Shown here: positions 36,701 through 45,700 of the stretch, in pieces
Numbering within the stretch: position 1 is the first letter of the stretch
Layout: the number at the start of each line of letters is the position of its first letter
NCBI GenBank assembly: GCA_030147505.1
Contig: JASBVG010000105.1
Location: 1-64,000 of the forward strand
DNA: 64,000 bases
Origin: Tardiphaga sp.
Lineage (GTDB): Bacteria; Pseudomonadota; Alphaproteobacteria; Rhizobiales; Xanthobacteraceae
Reading direction: 5' to 3'
Notes under the pieces: model-generated
The model's input: only the letters and a program-made list of their open reading frames with translations
Told to the model about the DNA's origin: nothing
Databases searched by the model: none
Made by a program: the position numbers and the translations under genes

Positions 36701-39700
36701 AAGCCGGGATTGCCAGGCGACTGACCGTAGATCGAAGAGCCGCCGGTTGCCGTCACGATGATTTCGGCCGGGCTGACGGTCCATGATCCCGTCCTGCGGT
36801 CGGTGATCGTGTAATTTCCATTGGTCAGCGTACCGAGAACGCTCAGCGTGTAGTTGCCGGCGTTTGTGAGATTATCGATGCCAAAGCTGTTGGCGAGGCC
36901 GGTGAGCACGCCGACACCCTGGCCGTTCTGCAGGCCGGTGGCGGTGAAGCCGGGATTACCAGGCGACTGACCGTAGCTCGACGAGCCGCCGGTTGCCGTA
37001 ACGACGATCTCAGCCGGGTTAACGGTCCATGTACCGGTACCGAAATTGGTGATTGTATAGTTGCTATTGGTCAGGGTGCCGAGAACGCTGAGCGTGTAGC
37101 TGCCGGCATTGGTCTGGCCGTCAATGCCGAAGCTGTTGGAGAGACCCGTGAGCACCGCCACCGTCTCGCCGTTCTTGAGGCCGGTCGCTGTCAGGCCCGG
37201 ATCGGTCGGCGATGAACCGTAGCTCGATGAACCGCCTGCGGCACTCACTGTAATAGCGGCACGTGCGATCGAGCCAGTGCCGGTGATGGTGAGGGAGCCG
37301 ATGGAATAGTTGCCATTGCCCAGCGTCAATCCAGAAAATCCGGAGATGGTGTGAGCTCCGGCATTCGCGCTGTCATAAACGCCGGCTAGTGCGCTCAAGA
37401 TAGCGCTGTCGGAGCCGATAAAGCCGTAGGCCGAACCGGAAATCGACGTTGATCCGCCACCGGAGGTCGTGGTGCCGTCATAGGTCTTGTTGATGCCGCC
37501 GAGATTGACGGTGCCAGACAGGGCCTTGGGCGTGATCGTACCGATGGAGCCGATGGCGGTGGTGGAGGTGAGGACATAGTTGCGCGCAAGGCCTGGATTG
37601 CCAGAGGTAAGCCCGACGCCGGTCACGCTGACGACGATGCCGGTGCCGGCGTTGGCGCTGCCATAGGTGGCGGCACTGGCACCCGTGATGGCGGCAGTGA
37701 TGGCGTTGTAGTCGGGGCTTCCCGGATAGAGATTAGACACCCGAAAGTTGGCCGCGGTCAGGTTTGCGCCATCCGTCGTGCCGTCATAGGTCTTGGTCGT
37801 CGAACCGATCAACTCGACGGTTACCTGACGCTGGGTTACGGCCATCGAGCCGTTGGCATAGGTGATGGTGTAGTTCAGCGCCGAGCCCGACGTGAAGAAG
37901 GCGTTCGAGGTGTTGTAGGAATACGAATAGCCGGCATCCGCATCGGCGCCACCGTTATGGCTGTTATTGGCGGCTCCCGGACCGTTGGAGATGCCGACAT
38001 AGCCAATGGTATCCCCATTTGCGAGGCCGGAGCCGCCGACGCTGACCGAAGAGGTGCCGGTCGGATTGGCATCGCCATATTCGCGGGAGATATTGCCGCC
38101 TTGCACGACGATCGCCTTGGGCGTCCGCGCCACGGCGCCGGGCAGGAACACGAACCGATAGGCTGAACCGTCACTGCTCTGCTTGTTGACTTGGCCGCCA
38201 ATCACGAGGTCGCCGTCGCCATTGACTTGCATGGCTTGTTGAATGGACGAATTGTTCAGTTGAAGCGACAGATTGTTGATGGAGTTGTTGTCATATCTCC
38301 GCACCCCATAGAGCGTATAGGTGATGGTCGGCGTCGTGTCGTAGGGAGACGTCGTATTATTCGCGACAACGAAGATCGTGTGCGAGTTCTGCGTCGCGAG
38401 CACTGGATAGCTGCCGCCGATATTGGCCCAGGTGCCTCCGAAACCGAAGCCGCCGTAGCTGTAGACCCCTGGGAATAGCAGCGAGCCCGGGTTTTTCGCC
38501 TGGCTGTCGGTCATCCCGTAATAGCTGCCAGCGCTGCCCGAAAAGACGGCGCCGATAGCCGCGTTCCGGCCCGAGGAATCCATGTTCCAGTAGTTGTTGA
38601 TGCTCGCCCCGCCGGCGTTCCCGTTCGATGCGCCGATGAGGCCGCCATTATAGCCGCTGCCGCTGACCCATCCTGTCGCATAAGTGCGGGTGAATGAAGC
38701 CGCGGTTTGTAAAATTCCGATCAAGCCGCCCGTCGGGCCACTGCCGGTCACGGAGCCTTGAGCGTAGGAGTCGGAAATCGTTGCCGCACCAAAGCCGATC
38801 GCGACCTCGCTGGTCCCCGCCGCGCCATGCTGTCCAACCAGACCACCAGTGAAGGCACCGCCCGTATTGGTGACGGCACCGGTTGCCCATGACTGGGAAA
38901 TACTGCCGACATTGTAGCCGACCAACCCGCCGACGCCGCCATTCGCACCGTTGGTGCCGCCGCCGTTGCCATATACCGTGACGGATCCGGTTGCGTAGGA
39001 CGCGAAGATGGCGCCGGCGTTGTAACCAACCAGGCCGCCGGTCGGCGAGCCTGCCGCGCGTACATTGCCGCCTGCAAAGGAGTTATTGATATTGCCGCCG
39101 GGATAGCGCTGACCCGATAGGGTTTGTGTCATGTCGCCGTTCTGGCCGACAAGACCGCCGACAAAGTTGCCGCCGCGAGTCGTGGCATAATCGACCGGTC
39201 CGGAGCCATAGGCGGTAACGTTCGCCATCGACATCGAATCGTTCACCGACGCGTTGTTGCTTACATTTGTGCCCCGTGGTCGCAACCAGCCGACCAGACC
39301 ACCCACGTTCTGCGACTCGTTGCCGATACTGGTCACCGAGCCGAGCGAATAGCTGCGCCAGACGCTCACTGTGGTCAGGCCGACGATGCCGCCGACATTG
39401 GAGCCACCACCACCGCCGCCATCGATCGGGCCGATGCCGCCGGGCACATACTGCCAGCCGGATGTCCCTGCCATGACACTTCCGCTGAAGCCGAGCTGGA
39501 AGAATCCGGATGTGTTGATGCCGCCTCCGACAAAGGCGTTGCCGGCGATGCCGCCGACATTGTCGCCCTTGCCGGTCACGTTTCCGGTGACGCTGATGTT
39601 TCTGACTGCCCCGCCCACCGAGCCGGCCACCGCGCCGACATTGCTGTTACCGACGATGCTGACATTGGTGAGGCTGAAATTATCGAGTTTGGCGAGGCCA

Positions 39701-42700
39701 CCGTTCACATATCCGAACAGGCCGATATTGTCGGTGCCCGCCCGGTTAATCGTCAGCCCGTTTATGTTGTAGCCATTGCCCTGGAAGCTGCCGCTGAACA
39801 CCCGGCTTGCATTGCCGATCGGGTTGAAGCCCGCACCATTGTTCCAACCAGCTGTGATTCCGGCCTGAATGTCGGCGCCCAGCGCGAAATTCTTGCTGAA
39901 AAGGGAAGGTGTGGTGGCGATGCCTTGCAGGCCGTAGATGTCGATAACCTTGTAAGCGTCGTTGACCGTGCCATCGCCCCCGGCGAAACGCGTGAACTGG
40001 ACGCCGCTGCCGAGATTGAAATTGACCGCGTAGAACGAACGCAGGTCGGTCGTGTTCTGCAGCCAGTTGCCGCTGTTGAGCTGGAACGTCTGGACGCCGA
40101 CCGCCCCACCCACGCTGATCGTGCCGCTATTGATGGTCCACTGGCTGCCCATGCCGTTGACGTAATCGCCGATCGCCAGCGCGCCCGCCGTCGATGTCGT
40201 CATCGTGCCATTGGCCCAGGCGAGAGCACCGAGCGTGATATTGCTGCCGCTGATAGAGCCGCCGGCACCGGTGCCGCCACCGGTGACGCCGCCGCCGACA
40301 TACACATCCCCAGCCGAAGCGACGAGATACAGTCCGCCATTTGCCCAGGATAGCCCGCCGGTGATGGAAACCGTACGACCAGTGACATTGGCGCTGGCAC
40401 CCGTGCCGCTACCAACGAGCGAGCCGTCCACATAGACGTTCCCCGCTGAGGCGTTGATATTCGCGCCGCCGTTCTGCCAGGTCGCTGACTTCATCGCGAT
40501 GTCGCGGCCGGCGATCGTCAATGCCGCGCCGGGACCCCAGCCTGACAGAGCGCCGTTGAGGATGACATTGCCATCTGTGGCGGTCAGGCGCATCAGGCCG
40601 GCCTGCCACTGGATGCTCGAATTGGCAGTGATGCTCGCGCCGGAAATGGTGGCCCCCGCGCCGGGGCCTGCGCCGCTCAACAGGCCGTTGAAAATGACGG
40701 CGCCGGAGGATGCGGTAGCGGTAAGAAGCCCGCTGGTCCAGTAAAGTGGACCGGCCGTGATCGAAGTGCCCGTGATCGTCACTGCGCCATTGGCGGTGAT
40801 CGACGAGGCAGCGTTGAAGGTGCCCGTCGCGTTCAGCGTCGCTTGGCCATTGGCGACGACCGCCGCGCCGAGATTCAGGTTGCGGCCGATCATGGTCAGC
40901 GTGCCGCCGCTGGTGATCACGCCGTTGACCGTAATGTCGCTATTGCCGACCGCGTTCAGATTGACGGAACCACCGGCATTGATGGCGGCTGTCACTGAGA
41001 TGCCAGTGCCGGTGAGGGCGACGGCGCCGCCCGCATTGATTGCGGAGGTCACGGAGACGCCGCTGGCATTGATATAGACGCCGCCGATCGCGGTGAGGGC
41101 CTGGCCAACCACATAGGGACCGGTGCCGGTTGATGTGATGGCAATGCCCGTCAGGCCGTTGACGAAAGACTGCACCGACGCATTGCCGCCGACGGCCGAG
41201 GTCAATTCGGTGGTGTAGCCATTGCTGCTGTAGTTCGAACTGGACGTAGTCCAGCCGAGATAGCTGCCGGTATAGATGTTGTTGTTCTTTGCCGATCCGG
41301 ACGTGCTCTGAAGCGCGGCACCGCCATTCGCGCCGAGCCCGGATGTGTAGACGAGGAGGCTGCTGGAACCACTCACTGTCCCTTGTGGCAGCAAAAGCTG
41401 ATAGAAGCCGTATCCGTCAGAGAAGCCGCTGCCGACCGAAACGCCATTGACGACCGCATTGACGGCGACGCCGCCATAACCGTTGCCACCCGGACCGTTG
41501 AAGACTTGGCCGGTGATCGCCTGGGGTGTCGTGCCGGCAGGGAATTGCCACAGCAGATAGGGATAGCTGTAGCCGGGAACGATGCCCCATATAGATGACG
41601 AGAATCCGTTCGGCAGGCCTGTCGTTCCGTAAGTCGCGGCATAGTTGGCGAGGCCACCTTCGAGCGCGATATTCGCGGTGCCGTTGCCCCGACCGGAGAA
41701 ACCGCCGGCGCTGCCGCCAGCCATGGCATAGCTGTTGGTGATCGTACCACCCCAGCTGCCGGATCCCGGCGGGCCGTTGGAGTTGAGCCACCAGATATAG
41801 GCATCGTTCACGCCAACGAAGCCGGCGACATAGTAAGTGCCGCCTACGCGTGAATTGGCATAGGATTCGCTGATCAGACTGCCGGTGCCGTTGCCGCCGA
41901 CGAAGCCGCCGACGCCGCCGCGTCCGGAGACGTTCACGCCGCTGGTCCATGAGCGCGTGATGGTGCCGTAGTTGAAGCCGACCAGGCCACCGACATAGTC
42001 GCTGCCGACAATGGTGCCACCGACCACGCCGACATTCCTGATGGTGCCCGCATTGCTGCCGAAAATGCCGACATCGTTGCGGCCGGTGATGATCGTGATG
42101 TTGTTGATCGTGTAGCCTTGGCCGTCGAGCGTGCCGGCAAACGAATTCGCTTTGTCGACGACGCCGCGATTGCCGCTGCCCATGAAGATGAAATTGCCTT
42201 CGTAACTGGCTTGCTGGTCGCCGCTGCCGATCGGGATGAAGCCGGCACCGCCATTCCAGATCGCCGTTACCGAAGCGTCGATACTGTTGGCGAGAACGAA
42301 GTTCTTGTTCATCAACTGCGGCGAGTTGAGGCCTTGCAGGCCGTAGATGTCCGTCAGCTGATAGGGCGCCGCCGATGTACCGTCACCTCCGAGCGCGCGG
42401 ATGAAAGCGCCGGACGTGAATGTCATGGTATTGGCAGCGAACGACGGTAGCGCTGCACTGATCTGGGACCAGGTGCCGTCGAGCGTGAAATTGTTGGCAC
42501 TGAAGCTGTTGTTGGCGGCGATATAGCCGCCGGCTTTGAGCGTGAAATCGTTCGAGCCGGTCACCGCATTGTTGAAGATGATGTTGTTGGTTGCGGTGAA
42601 AGCAAGATTGCCGGTGCCGGACAGCGCGCCGTTGATCAGAATGTCGTGCGCCGAATTCAGTGTGATGAGATTGCTGTTCGCAAAGTTCACCGCACCGACG

Positions 42701-45700
42701 ATGATGTCATCCGCGCCACCGGTGGTAATGAACACCTTGCCGCCGCTGGTATCTGGCGCAGCATCGACGGTAAAGTTGCCGGAGCCGCCGAGGCGAGCGC
42801 CGGTCAGACCGCTGACAAAACTGCTGCCGATGGCATTGGCCGAGGTCCAGGCCGACGAGATTGCCGGATTGGCGCTGGAGACCGAGTTGCCTGGAGCAGG
42901 AATGCTGAGATAGCCGCCCCAGATGTCGGGCATCGTCACTGAACCAGTCGCCTGATAGGCGAAGCTTGCGGAATTCAGAAGGCTGAGCGAACTATTGGCG
43001 GTGTAATAGGCGACGACATTCGAGCCACTTGAATGGATCGAGCCTTCCGGGATCAGAACGATATAGAGTCCATTGAAATAGCTGACGCCGCGCCCGAGTG
43101 TAATGCCATCGACCATGGCGTTGATCTGGCCACCATTGAGAAGCGTGACGCCGTTATCTTTGTAGGCGTATCCGGTGACGACCTGTGGCGTGCCGTTTGG
43201 AAACTGCCATTTGAGATACGCGAAGCTCTTTCCGTCAACGATGCCCCAAACCGATCCGGAAAAGCCGTCGGGCAGGCCGGCCTGCATCGCTGCCGACGTC
43301 AGGCCGGAGCCCGATGCGCTGCCCGCTTGTCCCGACGTTTCGGTGTTCCAATAGGACGAAATGCTCGCGGTGCCGTTCTGCTTGCCACCGAAGCCGCCAA
43401 CATTGCTGGTGCCGATCACTCTGCCGGTCGAATAGGAGCTGGCGATCGCGGTCGCCGAGTCGCTCAGGCCAAAAAAGCCGCCGACCTGATTGGTCCCGGA
43501 GACGCTCCCTTGCGCGTAGCCGTTGGAAATATTGCCGTCGGCGGTGGCCGTATGCCGGTTGTAGCCGACAAAGCCTCCGACATTGGTGCCGCCTGTGACG
43601 CTGCTGGTCGAGTAAGATTGCGAAATCGTTCCGGTGTTCACGCCGACGAGGCCGCCGACGCTCGTCGAGCCCGAGACCGTCGCGCCGCCGAACGAGCGCT
43701 CGATGACGCCACCTTCAAGATTGTTGCCGGCCAGTGCACCGACATTGTTTCTGCCAGCAACGCGCCCGTTGGCGATACCGACATCGAAGATGTGACCGGC
43801 ATTGCTACCGAACAGGCCGACGTCGTCCGTGCCGCCGCGATTGATGGTGAGACTGCTGATGACGTGCCCCTGTCCGTCGAACGAGCCGGTAAATGCGGTT
43901 GCCGAGGTCTGGCCGTTGCCAAGGGCGACGAAGCCGGCATTGGCGTTCCAGGTTGATGTCAACGCGGCGTCGATGTCGTTCGCCAATTTATAGTGGAGCG
44001 ACAACCCGGCGCTGATGCCCTGCAAGCCATAGACATCCGCGATCTGATAGGCATTGCCTGCGCTGCCGTCGCCGCCGAGTACGCGGACGAAGGTCGTGCC
44101 GGCGGCCAGCCGGAAATCGGTGGCGGTGAACGTCCCGAGCGATCCGATCTGCCGGTAGTTACCGGCCTGCAGCCAGAATCCGGCTGTCGTGATGGCGCCG
44201 GATCCGCTGATCGTATCGGCCGCGTTGACTTGAAGCGTGCCGGTGCTGTTCACCGCTGCATTAAAGAGGATGTCATCGCCCGCGTTCAGATACATGCCGG
44301 TGACGTTGACGGCTTGATTGAAGACGATGTCGCCGCCGGCATAAATCGTCATGCCGTCTGTGGTGAAACCGGTCTGGATCTTGACATCGCGGCCGGCGCG
44401 CATCCAACCGCTGGACAGACCGGTATTGAGAAGGATGTCGCGGCCTGCCGCAATCATCGGCGTATAGCCTTGGACGTTGCCGAACCATTGCGTGAGCGTC
44501 AGGTCGTCTGCGGCGGTAATGGCCGAGAAAGTGCCGTTGCCCGCATCGACGGTAAAGTTGCCGGCTGCATTCAATATTCGGCGTGTCTGGATGCTGGGAG
44601 TGTAGACCCCGAGGCTGCTGCCATACTGCAGGTAATAGGTTTGATAGAAGTTCGGACGCAATTCGGTCATGGCCGCGGTCAGTGCTGCGGACAGGTCGCT
44701 GCCGACGCGCGGATCAGATAGGGTTGTCGCAGTGGTCCAGACACCGATCGAGTCGTTCAGCAAACCCATGTTGCGAACGGAGTCCGTGGCATTCAGCGCC
44801 AGCGTGGCGGCAGCGTAATAGTCGCTGTAGTTGCCAGAAATAATGTAGGTGACGACGGTCGATCCGCTCGGCAGGATTTCGCGGGTTGGCAGCTGGAAGT
44901 AATAGTAGCCGTTGTTGCCGGTGCGCGACGCCTGGAAATAGCGGTAGCTATCGATCTCGAGATTGACTGTCGTGTTCTGCCAGACGGCTCCGGCGCTGTT
45001 GGAATAACCTGTACCTGACACGATCTGCGGCGCGCTGCTGAATGCCGAACGCAGATAGGGATAGGTGGTGCCAGTCGAGATCGCCCAGCTCCCGCTGTCG
45101 AATCCGGCCGGCAGACCGCTTTGCAACTGGAACGTGGTCAGGCCGGTGCCGTAAGGCGAGGTCGTGCCGCGCGTTGACAGATCGTAATAGGCGTTGATGA
45201 ACGTCGTGTTCGACGCGCTGCTGGTGATGCCATTGATCGCATTGGTGAAGACATTGACGATCGTGCTGTTCGATACCGAACCGATCATCACACCGTTGCC
45301 GGTGAGCGAATAGGCGTTGCGCAGCGTCGCATTGCTCATCGAGGAGGCGATGGCGGCCTGATTGGCGTTGAGCAGGCCCGTCACGTAGACGTTGGTGATC
45401 AGGCCGCCCGTCACAGAACCGATCAGCGCTGCTTCGCTGTTGAACGTGCCACTCAGATAGACGTTAGCGACGGTACCGGCGCTGGTCTGTGCCAGCGACG
45501 ATCGGGGATTGCCCCAGGTCACGTTTAACCCGCTTTGATACGGAGTCTGGGCATTCAGCACGAGGTCGCGCACGGTGCCGGTCGAGGCAAGCGCGGTGAT
45601 AAAGTAATTATTGTAACCGACATTGAGCTGATTGCCCAAGCCGCTGAACGTTCCGCTGAATGTGCCGAAATAAGTACCCCAGTTGTTGTTGAGGCTGACG

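Noticed and set aside
35287-37254. Possible CRISPR array or transposon because of regular DNA repeats
   Set aside because: The period is 246 bp, a multiple of 3, the repeats are coding throughout and no unique spacers of CRISPR size exist. They are MBG protein repeats.
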